In this document: positions 1 to 8,745 of the stretch, piece by piece | Numbering within the stretch: the stretch's first letter is position 1 | Layout: each line of letters begins with the position of its first letter | Source of the DNA: Streptomyces lonarensis | GTDB lineage: Bacteria > Actinomycetota > Actinomycetes > Streptomycetales > Streptomycetaceae | Direction: 5' to 3' | Assembly (NCBI RefSeq): GCF_012033735.1 | Contig: NZ_JAAVJD010000010.1 | Location: forward strand, 1 to 53,891 | Length of the DNA stretch: 53,891 nt | The notes under the pieces: model-generated | What the model was told of the DNA's origin: nothing | Database searches by the model: none | What the model saw: the letters and a program-made list of their open reading frames with translations, nothing else | Position numbers and translations under genes: made by a program

Positions 1-2
1 CC

Positions 3-320
3 GGCCGGGGCTGTTCCCCGGCCCACCCGGCGGCGACGGTCGTCATCGCCCGCTTCACCCCCTCCGACCTGCCGATGCTGACCGTCCGGCCGCCACGCGG
101 CACCGACACCACCCGGGCCGCCGCCCGTGCGCTGGCCACGGCGGGCCACGGCGCGCACGGCGGGGTCCTCGACATCGCCGTCGTACCGGCCCCCGCGCCC
201 GGTGCCGGCGGTCGGAGCCTCGCCCGGGCCGAACAGCGGGCCGCCGCCCTGGCGGTGGCCGCCGCGACCGCCGCCGGCGCGGCGCGTGAGGTACGCCTCC
301 GCGTCCGACCACCCCGCTGA
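3..320 (+). CDS. C-terminal part of an unidentified protein (5' truncated by window)
   Basis: The frame is open from the first bases of the window and stops at 320. It gives about 105 residues rich in Ala, Arg and Pro, with codon use typical of a high-GC actinobacterium. I recognise no family. It lies 138 bp upstream of an MFS exporter and a phosphopantetheinyl transferase on the same strand, so it may be the last gene of a biosynthetic operon for an exported peptide or siderophore. That is inference from position only. Confidence 0.45.
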   Translation, partial: GRGCSPAHPAATVVIARFTPSDLPMLTVRPPRGTDTTRAAARALATAGHGAHGGVLDIAVVPAPAPGAGGRSLARAEQRAAALAVAAATAAGAAREVRLRVRPPR

Positions 321-458
321 TCGAGCAGACCCCCGCTCCGACTGCCCCGCCCGGCACCACGCTCCACCGCCCCCGCACCGACTGCACCTCCCCGCACCGG
401 TCCTCGTCCGACCGGCACCCGAGCCCCACCGTCCGCACCCGAGAGAACAGGCAACCCG

Positions 459-2018
459 ATGCGTCCTTCTTCCGAACCGGCGGAGCCCGCCGCGCCCCCG
501 ATGGTCCAGTGGGACCGCGTCGGCTTCCTCGTCGGCGGCCAGGCCCTCGCCCAGGGCGGCAGCTTCATCCTCATCATCGCCATGACCTGGACCGCCGTGC
601 AGCTGGGCGGCACCGCCGGCGTCAGCGCCGTGCTACTGGCGTCGTCCCTGCCCCGCGCGCTGATGCTGATCTTCGGCGGCGCGGTCGCCGACATGCTCGG
701 CCCCCGGTTCGTGCTGCTGCGCACCACCGCCGCCCGCGCGGTCGTCCTGTTCGCCGGCGCGCTGCTGGTGTTCTCCGTCGACGCGCTGTGGCCGCTGGTC
801 GTCATCGCCATCCTGGAGGGCAGCCTCCTCGGACTCGGCGGCCCCGCCTCGTCCTCGCTGATGCCGCACTTCGCGAAGAAGGAGCACCTGGCCCGCGCCA
901 ACTCCCTCTACGCGATGGTGGTCCGGCTGGCGCCGATCGCCGGTGCCCCGCTGGGCGCGCTGCTGATCGCCACCGGTCACCTCGGGCACGCCCTGCTCGT
1001 CACCGCGGGCACCTGCACCGCCTGGCTGCTCTGCCTGCTGTACGTGACCCGCGGGCTGGAGCGCCCGGACCGCGACGCCGACGAGTCGATGGTGCGCCGT
1101 TCCGCCGACGGCATCCGGCTGCTGGTCCGACTGCCCCGGCTGCGCTGGATGTTCGTCGCCGCGTTCACCCTGGACCTCGCGTTCAACTGGCCGTTGGAGG
1201 TGGCGCTCCCGCTGCTCGTCTCGGAGCGCGGCTGGAACGTCTCGGTGGTCGGCGCCGTGATCGCCGCCTTCGGTGCCGGCGCCCTCGTCGCCAGCGCACT
1301 GGGCGTCGTCCTGGCCCACCGGGTGCCGCTCTTCGCCCGCCTGGTGGTCACCGGCACCGGCATCGCCGCCGGCATCCTCACCATGGCGCTGCTGCCGTCC
1401 GCGGTCGGCCTCGGGATCGTCGCCTGCCTGGTCGGTCTGCTCTCCGGGTTCAACGGTCCCGCGATCGTCACCGTCTACCAGCAGGCCGCACCGCCGGACC
1501 GGATGGGCGCCGCGATGTCGACCCTGGCGCTGGCCGGCATCGGCACCGCGCCCGTGTCGATCGCGCTGTTCTCCAGCCTCTCCCTGCTGTTCGGCGTCTC
1601 CGCCACCTGGGTGCTGTGCGGACTCATCGCCTTCGTCTCACCGGTGGCCGCCTTCGTGGCGCTGCGCAAGCCGGAACCGGGCCGCCAGGAGCCGGAGGTG
1701 GCCGACGCACCCCCGGCCACCGGCGACGGCGGCGATGGCGACCGGGACGGCGACCGGGACGGACGGCCCGCTGCGGCCGTGCCGGCCCCCCGTACCGCCG
1801 CCTCTGCCCAGACGCGGTCCGAGCTGCCGGTCGAGCGCCCCGAGCGGTTCCCGGCCGCGGTGGGCACGGCAGCCGACCGCGGCACCGCTCCCCTCACCGA
1901 CGGGCTCCCCGTCGGCGTCGCGCACGACGCGCACACCGCGGAGGTGAACCACTCCCCAGCCCTCGCGGCCTCCGCCGCGCGGGCCGACGTCCCCCGACCC
2001 GCCCCGACATCCGTGTGA
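459..2018 (+). CDS. MFS transporter, EntS-like (MFS_3/transmembrane secretion effector type)
   Basis: A 519-residue integral membrane protein. About twelve hydrophobic segments span roughly residues 20-400, with a PRALMLIFGGAVAD motif near residue 65 that resembles the loop 2-3 signature of the EntS/MFS_3 branch. Members of this branch export siderophores or drugs by proton antiport. The last 110 or so residues are a hydrophilic Ala/Pro/Arg/Asp-rich tail not typical of the family, probably cytoplasmic. The start follows the weak purine stretch gagagaacagg. The phosphopantetheinyl transferase begins a few bases after the stop, so the two are probably cotranscribed. That pairing fits export of a nonribosomal peptide or siderophore; the substrate itself is inferred. 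Confidence 0.8.
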   Translation: MRPSSEPAEPAAPPMVQWDRVGFLVGGQALAQGGSFILIIAMTWTAVQLGGTAGVSAVLLASSLPRALMLIFGGAVADMLGPRFVLLRTTAARAVVLFAGALLVFSVDALWPLVVIAILEGSLLGLGGPASSSLMPHFAKKEHLARANSLYAMVVRLAPIAGAPLGALLIATGHLGHALLVTAGTCTAWLLCLLYVTRGLERPDRDADESMVRRSADGIRLLVRLPRLRWMFVAAFTLDLAFNWPLEVALPLLVSERGWNVSVVGAVIAAFGAGALVASALGVVLAHRVPLFARLVVTGTGIAAGILTMALLPSAVGLGIVACLVGLLSGFNGPAIVTVYQQAAPPDRMGAAMSTLALAGIGTAPVSIALFSSLSLLFGVSATWVLCGLIAFVSPVAAFVALRKPEPGRQEPEVADAPPATGDGGDGDRDGDRDGRPAAAVPAPRTAASAQTRSELPVERPERFPAAVGTAADRGTAPLTDGLPVGVAHDAHTAEVNHSPALAASAARADVPRPAPTSV

Positions 2019-2025
2019 GGTGGCC

Positions 2026-2805
2026 ATGAGCACGACCCTGTCCCCCGTCCCTCCCGTCCGCCGCACCACCGCGGAGCCGCTCGGCTCCGGACCGGCCGAA
2101 CCCGCCCTGCTGCTGCCGGGGCGGGGGCCGGTGCCCGCCGCCGGGCTGCCCGGCGAGGGGTGCGCCGACCTCTGGCTCGTCGACACCGCCGCGCACCGCG
2201 CGACCGCCGGCGCGCAGGCCCCGGCGGTGCTCGACACCCAGGAGCAGGCGCGCGCGGCGGAGTTCCTCCACCGCGGCGACCGGGACGGCTACCTCGCGTC
2301 GCACGTGGCGCTGCGGCGGCTGCTGGCCGGCTACCTCCGGCAGGGGCCGTCCGCCGTCACCATCTCCCGTGCGCCGTGCCCGGGTTGCGGGCTGCCGCAC
2401 GGCAGACCGGTGGTGGCGGCCGACCCGCCGCTGCACTTCTCGCTCTCGCACTGCGGGGAGTTGAGCCTGCTGGCGTTCGCTGCGGCACCGGTCGGCGTCG
2501 ACATCGAGGCGCTCCCCGGGGCGCGGACCGTCGCGGAGGCCGCCGAGGTGCTGCACCCGAGGGAGGCGGCCGAACTGGCCTTCCTCGGCCCGCTGGAGCG
2601 GCGCCACGCCTTCGCCCGCGTCTGGACCCGGAAGGAGGCGTACCTCAAGGGCATCGGCATCGGGCTCGCCGACAACCCGGCCGGTCACTACGTGGGCAGC
2701 GGGGCGGTCCCGGCCCCGCTGCCGGGGTGGACGGTCGCCCCGGTGGCCGTGCCCGGCGACCACCACGCCGCGGTGGCGCTGCGGACCGGAGCCGCGCCGG
2801 GGTGA
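2026..2805 (+). CDS. Sfp-type 4'-phosphopantetheinyl transferase
   Basis: About 259 residues. Enzymes of this family move the phosphopantetheine arm of CoA onto a serine of carrier proteins in NRPS, PKS or fatty acid synthases. The two family signatures are present: GVDIE near residue 163 (Mg-binding Asp and Glu) and WTRKEAYLKG near residue 203. The substrate-side motif FSLSHCGELSLLAF is also clear. A GTG at 2020 is in frame, but ATG 2026 is preceded by gagg at suitable spacing and is preferred. It follows the MFS gene by 7 bp. A dedicated PPTase next to an exporter usually serves a local NRPS/PKS cluster, which would lie left of the window. Confidence 0.9.
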   Translation: MSTTLSPVPPVRRTTAEPLGSGPAEPALLLPGRGPVPAAGLPGEGCADLWLVDTAAHRATAGAQAPAVLDTQEQARAAEFLHRGDRDGYLASHVALRRLLAGYLRQGPSAVTISRAPCPGCGLPHGRPVVAADPPLHFSLSHCGELSLLAFAAAPVGVDIEALPGARTVAEAAEVLHPREAAELAFLGPLERRHAFARVWTRKEAYLKGIGIGLADNPAGHYVGSGAVPAPLPGWTVAPVAVPGDHHAAVALRTGAAPG

Positions 2806-2982
2806 TGCGGGCCGGTGGGCCCGCCCGGGGCCGCACCGCGTGCCCGCTCGGCAGGCCGGGTCCGCAGTGCGGGTCCGCCGGGCGGGGGCGGGTCCGCGAC
2901 GGCCACGCGCCGCGAACGCCCTCCGCGACCCGGCGGGGCGTGCCACCATCGGCACCTCACCGATGAACTGTTGGGGGTAGGC
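2806..2982. other. Intergenic, GC-rich, no gene seen
   Basis: The start of this gap holds overlapping G/C-rich inverted repeats (gggccggtgggcccgcccggggcc) that could terminate the exporter/PPTase transcript. The rest carries only the GGGGG ribosome binding site of the next gene. Confidence 0.4.
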
Positions 2983-3789
2983 GTGGGATTCGATCAGGGT
3001 GATGCGGACCGGCTCGACGAGGTGATGCTGGCGCAGCCGGTCTCTCCCCACGGCGTCGCGTCGCTGACCGCGTGGTTCCTCGACCCCGACCGCGGCGGTC
3101 GGTACGCCGCGGGGGTGGGCGCACACGCGGTCTCCTACCGGCCCGGCGCCTGGGCCAGGGTCGAGCCCTGGCCGGAGGCGCTCGGCGACCGCGGCGAGGC
3201 GGGGCGGCGCGAGGTCAGCCGCGCGGAGGTGGTGGCCGTCGCCCGGGAGGCGGCGTCCCACGGCGACTGGCGCGCAGCGCTGGTCGCCGCGCACGTCTGG
3301 GGCTACGGCGGGACCGGGTTCGGGCGGTTCCGGACCGAGCGGGTCCTCGCGCAGCCCGGTGTGGCCGAGGCGCTGGAGAAGGCCGTCGCCTCGCTGCGGG
3401 CCGGCGAGGTGGCCGACGCCTACGAGGTGTTGGAACCGGTGCGTCACTACGGGCCGGCGTTCTTCACCAAGTTCCTGTACTTCGCGGGCGCGGCCGTCGA
3501 GGCGCCGGAGCGGCCACTGATCCTGGACAGCGTGCTGGCGGCGACGGCCCGGGAGCACGCCACGGCCGTCGGCGAGGCGGCCGGGGTCGCCAACGCTGCG
3601 TCCACCGCGGCGTTCGTCTGGCGAGACGACGGGTGGACGTCCCATCGGTACGGCGTCTTCCTGGCGTGGCTGCGACGGGGGACGGACGTGCTGACGGCCG
3701 AGGGATTCGGCTGGCCGTCCGAGCCTGACCTGCTGGAACTGGCGATCTTCGCGGGCGGCTGGGACGGGTCGTCCGCACCGGCGCCGTAG
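2983..3789 (+). CDS. OGG-fold (8-oxoguanine DNA glycosylase-like) protein
   Basis: A protein of about 268 residues from a GTG start behind a GGGGG ribosome binding site. An upstream in-frame GTG at 2815 has no such site. The central motifs HVWGYGGTGFGRFRTERVL (near 105-125) and GPAFFTKFLYFAG (near 155-168) match, from memory, the actinobacterial family annotated as 8-oxoguanine DNA glycosylase OGG-fold proteins. I do not see a complete classical HhH-GPD catalytic site, so glycosylase activity is not shown. It stands alone, ends in a strong hairpin, and is separated from the SAM-IV operon, so I expect an independent DNA repair or defence-related role. Confidence 0.55.
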   Translation: MGFDQGDADRLDEVMLAQPVSPHGVASLTAWFLDPDRGGRYAAGVGAHAVSYRPGAWARVEPWPEALGDRGEAGRREVSRAEVVAVAREAASHGDWRAALVAAHVWGYGGTGFGRFRTERVLAQPGVAEALEKAVASLRAGEVADAYEVLEPVRHYGPAFFTKFLYFAGAAVEAPERPLILDSVLAATAREHATAVGEAAGVANAASTAAFVWRDDGWTSHRYGVFLAWLRRGTDVLTAEGFGWPSEPDLLELAIFAGGWDGSSAPAP

Positions 3790-3794
3790 CGACT

Positions 3795-3830
3795 CGTGTG
3801 GCGACCCGATGGGCACCGGGTCGCCACACG
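3795..3830 (+). terminator. Hairpin terminator after the OGG-fold gene
   Basis: A perfect 14-bp inverted repeat (cgtgtggcgacccg and cgggtcgccacacg) with an 8-base loop starts 6 bases after the stop codon. There is no T tract, as is usual for Streptomyces terminators. The arm gtcgccacacg recurs at 3869-3879, just downstream. Confidence 0.7.
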
Positions 3831-4005
3831 GATGCCGTTGGCCAGTACCGCTATGTCGCCTGCGTCACGTCGCCACACGTTTCCGCAGGTCAGAAGCGTG
3901 CGCCATCACTCACACCCGCACGTGTCCCACTGAGCGAGATGAATCGTCCCGAATGACGGACGTGGTCTTTCGTTCGGTGTTCCCCGTCGGCTAGCTTGAC
4001 GGCCA

Positions 4006-4115
4006 GGTCAAGAGTGCCAGCGCGAAGACCCGGCTAGCTGGCCGGCAACCCTCCTGCACGGTTGGGGTGCCCCCGGGAGACACGACCGGGCCGCGGTGAA
4101 GCGGCAAGCGTGCTC
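4006..4115 (+). promoter_or_regulatory. SAM-IV riboswitch
   Basis: The leader carries the sequence landmarks of the actinobacterial SAM-IV aptamer in order: ggtcaagagtgccagcg, then a cggctagctggccggcaaccctcc-type core, then ggttggggtgccccc, the closing gacc, and the downstream gcggcaagcg pseudoknot strand. A TAGCTT element at 3992 could be the -10 of its promoter. SAM-IV elements bind S-adenosylmethionine and usually turn off sulfur or methionine genes when SAM is plentiful. Here the aptamer ends about 90 bp before the CMD/AhpD-like gene, the first gene of an iron-type ABC importer operon. That places the whole operon under predicted SAM control. Confidence 0.88.
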
Positions 4116-4205
4116 TTCGCGAGAAGTCGCCCCCACCAGGGGTGAGTTGTGCCCGCCTGCCCTCCGCCTCGGCCATACCGTGCCCACACCGACGAGGCGG
4201 AACGC

Positions 4206-5441
4206 ATGAGCACCACACCCGACATCGCCCCGGCCGCTGCCGCAGCGCCCACCCACCCGGCAGCCCCTGCCGATCCCGCAGCCGCGACCGCCGACGACAT
4301 CGGCCGGCTGGCCGGCCTCGGCGAGGCCGTCGCGAAGGCCCGCGCCACCAAGCCCGCCGTCATCGAACGCGGCCAGGCCGCCGGCGACGCCCTGTTCCTC
4401 GGCGACGCGCCCGTCACGGAGGCGACCCGCCGCGGCTTGGCCGCCCTCGCCGCGCGCCGCCACGGCGCGGAGGCCCTCGTCCGCCACCACGTCGAACACG
4501 GCGCCGACGAGCGGCTGCTGGGCGAGGAACTGCCGGAGGACCGGGCGCTGCGCGCCGCCGTCGAGCACATCGAGCTGATCACGGTCTCCCCCGCGCTCGC
4601 CGGCCGCGAGGACCTGTACCGGCTGGTCGAGGCCGGCTGGTCCACCGACGCGGTGGTCACCCTCTCGCAGGTCGCCGCGTTCACCGCCTTCCAGTCCCGC
4701 GCCGTCCAGGGGCTGCGCCTCCTCCAGGGCGACGCGCCCACCACCGAACCGGCACCGGCCCGCCCCACCGTCGGGCGGGGGCGCACCAAGAGCGCCGCCC
4801 GGACCGCCGCCAACGGCGGTGACCGCCCGGTGGAGTACACCCGCGAACTGCTCTCCTGGACCGCGTGGTTGCCGCCGGTCCCGGTGGAGGAGCTCACCCC
4901 CGAGCAGGAGGACGCCTTCCTCGGGAAGACCAACGGCGAGTACTTCCGGCTGCTGAGCCGGCTGCCGGCCGTGCTGAAGGCGCGCACTGTGCTGGACGCC
5001 GCGATCTTCGCGACGCGCGAGGGACTGCCCCGCGCCGAACGGGAGTTGGCCGCGGCGGCCACCAGCAAGGTCACCGACTGCGTCTACTGCGCCTCGGTCC
5101 ACGCACGGAAGTCGGCGCAGTTGTCGAAGCGACCCGAGGACGTCGACCGGCTCCTCGCCGTCACCCTCGACCGCGACGCGGACTGGCTGCCGGTGGCGAC
5201 GACTCCGCTCGCCGCCGGCCAGGACAGTCGCTGGGCGGCGATCGTCGAGTTCTCCGCGGCGCTCGCCACCACCCCCGTCACCGCGACCACCACCCAGGTG
5301 GACCGGCTGCGGGCCGAGGGGCTGAGCGACGCCGAACTGACCGACCTGGTCGCCGCCGTCGCGTTCTTCTCCTGGGCGAACCGCCTGATGCTCAGCCTCG
5401 GCGACCCCTTCTGGCCCGGCACCGCCCCCACCGCGCCCTGA
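4206..5441 (+). CDS. Fused CMD-domain / AhpD-like alkylhydroperoxidase-type protein
   Basis: A protein of 411 residues. The N-terminal half (about 30-180) resembles the CMD-domain Avi_7170-type family. The C-terminal half (about 210-405) resembles the partner Avi_7169-type alkylhydroperoxidase family and carries the redox motif CVYCASVHARK near residue 298. These usually occur as two adjacent genes; here they are joined by a linker near residues 180-210. AhpD-like CxxC proteins reduce peroxides or act as thiol redox partners; the actual substrate here is unknown. ATG 4206 is chosen over the GTG at 4149 because residues before it look non-conserved and a purine-rich stretch precedes it. It is the first gene after the SAM-IV element and is followed at 151 bp by the binding protein. 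Confidence 0.75.
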   Translation: MSTTPDIAPAAAAAPTHPAAPADPAAATADDIGRLAGLGEAVAKARATKPAVIERGQAAGDALFLGDAPVTEATRRGLAALAARRHGAEALVRHHVEHGADERLLGEELPEDRALRAAVEHIELITVSPALAGREDLYRLVEAGWSTDAVVTLSQVAAFTAFQSRAVQGLRLLQGDAPTTEPAPARPTVGRGRTKSAARTAANGGDRPVEYTRELLSWTAWLPPVPVEELTPEQEDAFLGKTNGEYFRLLSRLPAVLKARTVLDAAIFATREGLPRAERELAAAATSKVTDCVYCASVHARKSAQLSKRPEDVDRLLAVTLDRDADWLPVATTPLAAGQDSRWAAIVEFSAALATTPVTATTTQVDRLRAEGLSDAELTDLVAAVAFFSWANRLMLSLGDPFWPGTAPTAP

Positions 5442-5592
5442 CCGACCCTCCCCGACCGGCGCCCCCGCCCGCCGACACGGTCCGGCGCCCTGCCCCGGAC
5501 CGGGGGCCGGACCCCACCAGCCCCTCGCGCACCACCGGCACCACCACCCCACACCCCTCCGACCCCAGCAGCACCCCGAGAACGGAACCGTC

Positions 5593-6705
5593 ATGAGACA
5601 CCGCCTGCCCCGCGCCTACGCGTTCGCCGCCGCCACCGCCGTCGTGCTCGGCGTCGCGGGCTGCGGCACCGTCACCCCCGAGGACACCGGGGACGGCGGC
5701 TCGGACACCGCGTCCTCGGACACCGCCGCGACCGGCGACGGCGACGGCACGCTCACCGTCGTGGACGACGCCGGCCGCACCGTCGAGCTGGATGGCCCCG
5801 CCGAGCGGGCGGTCGTCCTCAACAGCTACGGCAACGAGTTCGCGCAGGCCATCGGCGCCGGCGACCGCGTCGTCGGCTACGACCGCGTCTCCGCCTCCCG
5901 GCTGCCCTACCTGGGCATCGGCGACGACGAGATCGTCAGCGAGAACCTCCAGGAGATCAACTACGAGTCGGTCGTCGCGCTCGACCCGGACGTCTTCATC
6001 ATTCCCCGCAACGGGGCCTGGCAGGAGGCCGCGAAGCAGCTGGAGTCCTTCGACATCCCCGTCGTCGTCGCCACCGCCTGGGACTTCGACGTCTTCCACG
6101 AGACCGTCGACCTGCTGGGCGAGGTCTTCGCCGAACCGGAGGGCGCCGCCCAGGTTTCCGGGTTCTACGACGAGATCTTCGACCTCATCAGCGAACGCGT
6201 CGCCGACACCGAGCCGGTCCGCGTCTACTGGGAGACGGAGGAGCCCTACCTCACCGGGCTGCCCGGCTCCGGGTTCGACCAGATCATCGTCGCCGCCGGC
6301 GGCGAGAACGTCTTCGGCGACCTCGACATCAGCGGCGACCAGCAGGCCGAGACCACGGTCGACCCGGCCGCGATCCTGGAGCGCGACCCCGAGGTCGTGG
6401 TCCACGAGTTCGGCCCGTCGGCCGAACCCACCGGCCAGGACCGGTTCGACACCCTCGCCGACGAACTCACCGGCCGCGCCGGGTGGAACGGTGTCTCCGC
6501 CGTCGCCGACGACCGGGTGTACGTCTCCAACGGCTGGGCCACCAGCGGCCTGTCGAAGGCGCTGGGCGCGCTGTACCTGGCGACCTGGCTGCACCCCGAG
6601 GAGTTCTCCGACGTCGACCCCGGCGACTACCTGACCCGCTGGGCCGAGGACTTCCAGGGCGCGGACTTCCCCGGCTCCGACGCCTACATCCAGAAGGTGG
6701 GCTGA
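5593..6705 (+). CDS. FecB/BtuF-type ABC transporter substrate-binding lipoprotein
   Basis: A 370-residue protein with a signal peptide and a VAGCG lipobox, so Cys 25 is the likely lipidated residue. An acidic Ser/Thr/Asp linker of about 30 residues follows, then two Rossmann-like lobes of the PF01497 family that bind ferric siderophores, haem or cobalamin. Motifs such as VVLNSYGNEF and VVALDPDVFI fit the N-lobe. The permease starts 8 bp downstream. The sulfur-related riboswitch upstream raises the possibility of a sulfur-containing ligand or cobalamin instead of a plain siderophore; the sequence alone does not decide. Confidence 0.87.
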   Translation: MRHRLPRAYAFAAATAVVLGVAGCGTVTPEDTGDGGSDTASSDTAATGDGDGTLTVVDDAGRTVELDGPAERAVVLNSYGNEFAQAIGAGDRVVGYDRVSASRLPYLGIGDDEIVSENLQEINYESVVALDPDVFIIPRNGAWQEAAKQLESFDIPVVVATAWDFDVFHETVDLLGEVFAEPEGAAQVSGFYDEIFDLISERVADTEPVRVYWETEEPYLTGLPGSGFDQIIVAAGGENVFGDLDISGDQQAETTVDPAAILERDPEVVVHEFGPSAEPTGQDRFDTLADELTGRAGWNGVSAVADDRVYVSNGWATSGLSKALGALYLATWLHPEEFSDVDPGDYLTRWAEDFQGADFPGSDAYIQKVG

Positions 6706-6712
6706 ACACGCC

Positions 6713-7918
6713 ATGGCCACCCCGCTCGACTCCGCCGACACCGTCGGCTCCCCCCGCGCGGGGGCGCCCCCGCAGACCGACGTCGCGCCCGCCTCCCCCG
6801 GAGCCCCCACCGGGCCCGGGGGAGGCGGGGGCGGCGACCGCCCCGCCGGCGACCGCCCCACGGACGACCACCCCGCCGCGCGGCCCCGCGCCGCGTGGGC
6901 GGGCCGCACCGCGGTGCTGTGGACCGGCACCGCCGTCGCCGTCCTCGTCACCGCCTGGTGCGTCACCGCGGGAACCAGCAACGCCGGGTTCCTCGACGTC
7001 TGGCGGTCGATCCGCCTCGCCGTCCTCGGCGGCACGCTCCCCGCGGACTTCGCCCAGACCTACTCGATCATCACCAACCTGCGGCTGCCCCGGGTGCTGC
7101 TGGCCTTCGCCGCCGGCGCCGCCCTGTCGCTGGCCGGTGTCGTCATGCAGGGGCTGCTGCGGAACCCGCTGGTCAGCCCGTTCACCCTCGGCGTCTCCCC
7201 GGCTGCCGCCTTCGGCGCCGCGCTGGCCATCCTGCTGACCGGCGGCTCCGCCGGCTCCGGCTCCTGGCTCGTCATCGGCAGCGCGCTCGGCGCCGCCCTC
7301 GCCGTCTCCGCCGTGGTGCTCGGCCTGGCCTCGGCCAAGGCCATGTCGGCGGCGACGCTGCTGCTGCTCGGCATCGCCCTCACCCAGCTCTTCGAGGCGA
7401 TGACCGCCGCGCTGCAGTTCGTGGCGGACGAGAACACCCTCCAGGCGATCGTGCGGTGGACCTTCGGCTCGGTCAACGACGCCAACTGGAACGACGTCAT
7501 GGTCGTCGGCGCGTGCGCCGTCCTGGCGCTGCCGCTGCTGCTCTGGTTCGCCCGGGACCTCAACGCCATCGCCTTCGCCGGGGACGACGCGGCGAAGAGC
7601 CTCGGCGTCAACGTCACCACCGTCCGCGTCGGCCTCATCATCGTCTCCGTCGTCCTGGCGGCGGTCGTGGTGTCGTTCTGCGGAGTCATCGGCTTCGTCG
7701 GGCTCGTCGGCCCGCACATCGCCCGGCTGGCCATCGGCGCCGACCACCGCTACCTGCTGCCGTTCTCGTTCCTCACCGGCGGACTGCTGCTGGTCGTCGC
7801 CGACACCATCGGCCGGACGATCCTGGCACCCTCGGTGATCCCGGTCGGCATCGTCGTCGCCTTCATCGGCGCGCCGATCTTCATCAACCTCATCCTGACC
7901 CGGAGGGCCGCCCAGTGA
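6713..7918 (+). CDS. FecCD-type ABC transporter permease
   Basis: A 401-residue permease of the FecCD/BtuC family (PF01032). A Pro/Gly-rich cytoplasmic N-terminus of about 60 residues precedes roughly ten membrane helices. Family landmarks include LRLPRVLLAFAAGAALSLAG near 120-140, GLLRNPLVSPFTLG near 145-158, and GVIGFVGLVGPHIARL near 323-338, the loop that docks with the ATPase. It is the only permease in the operon, so it would act as a homodimer. Its TGA overlaps the GTG start of the ATPase gene, which indicates translational coupling. Confidence 0.9.
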   Translation: MATPLDSADTVGSPRAGAPPQTDVAPASPGAPTGPGGGGGGDRPAGDRPTDDHPAARPRAAWAGRTAVLWTGTAVAVLVTAWCVTAGTSNAGFLDVWRSIRLAVLGGTLPADFAQTYSIITNLRLPRVLLAFAAGAALSLAGVVMQGLLRNPLVSPFTLGVSPAAAFGAALAILLTGGSAGSGSWLVIGSALGAALAVSAVVLGLASAKAMSAATLLLLGIALTQLFEAMTAALQFVADENTLQAIVRWTFGSVNDANWNDVMVVGACAVLALPLLLWFARDLNAIAFAGDDAAKSLGVNVTTVRVGLIIVSVVLAAVVVSFCGVIGFVGLVGPHIARLAIGADHRYLLPFSFLTGGLLLVVADTIGRTILAPSVIPVGIVVAFIGAPIFINLILTRRAAQ

Positions 7919-8745
7919 GCCTCGACATCGCGTCGGTCCGGTTCGCGTACCGGCGCAACACCGTTCTGCAAGGGGTCGATCTCAGCGTCGCCGAGGGCGG
8001 CTTCTGCGCGCTGCTCGGCCCCAACGGCTCCGGCAAGTCCACCCTCACCAAAATCATCGCGCGGGTGCTCAAGCCCGCCGACGGCACCGTCGCCTTCGCC
8101 GGGCAGGACCTGCTCGCCGCACCGCGCCGCGACCACGCCCGCGTCGTCGCCTACGTGCCGCAGTCCGGCGCCGCACCGTTCGAACAGACGGTGCGCGAAG
8201 CGGTGCTGCTCGGCCGCACCCCGCACATCGGGCTGCGGCCCACCCGCCACGACCGCGAGGTGGTGGACGACGCCGTCGACCGGCTCGGCCTCACCGACCT
8301 CCGCGACCGGCCGCTCTCCCAGCTCTCCGGCGGACAGGCGCAACGCGTCCTCATCGCCCGGGCGTTGGCGCAACAACCCCGGGTGCTGCTCCTCGACGAA
8401 CCGACCTCCGCCCTCGACCTGCGGTACCAGATCGAGACGCTGCAGATCGTGCGGTCGGTGACCCGCGAGGAGGGCGTCACCGCCCTCATCGCGATCCACG
8501 ACCTCAACCACGCGGCGCACTTCTGCGACCAGATCGTGCTGCTCGACGGCGGCCGGATCGTCGCGGACGGGCCGCCCGCCGAGGCGTACGACCCGGCCGT
8601 CCTCAGCCGCGTCTACGGCCTCGACGTGCTGGTCAACCACGGTGAGAACGGTGTCGAGGTGCGGCCGTCCGCGCTGGAACCGGCGCCGGGTGTCATCGGC
8701 GCCCCCGCGGCAGCCGGCGCCCGGACGGCGGTGGCCGCCCGATGA
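7915..8745 (+). CDS. FecE/BtuD-type ABC transporter ATPase
   Basis: A 276-residue ATPase that powers the preceding permease. It has Walker A (GPNGSGKST) near 38, the signature LSGGQAQRV near 138, Walker B (VLLLDEPTSALD) near 158 and the switch His in IAIHDLNHA. The GTG at 7915 overlaps the permease stop by four bases (GTGA), which fixes the start. It ends with an ATGA overlap into the FAD-binding gene. The tail beyond residue 240 is Ala/Pro-rich and not conserved. Confidence 0.92.
   Translation: MSLDIASVRFAYRRNTVLQGVDLSVAEGGFCALLGPNGSGKSTLTKIIARVLKPADGTVAFAGQDLLAAPRRDHARVVAYVPQSGAAPFEQTVREAVLLGRTPHIGLRPTRHDREVVDDAVDRLGLTDLRDRPLSQLSGGQAQRVLIARALAQQPRVLLLDEPTSALDLRYQIETLQIVRSVTREEGVTALIAIHDLNHAAHFCDQIVLLDGGRIVADGPPAEAYDPAVLSRVYGLDVLVNHGENGVEVRPSALEPAPGVIGAPAAAGARTAVAAR

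Noticed and set aside
4008..5594. A 528-codon minus-strand frame over the CMD/AhpD-like gene
   Set aside because: It is antisense to a gene with clear family motifs and covers the riboswitch. Its composition is that of a shadow frame.
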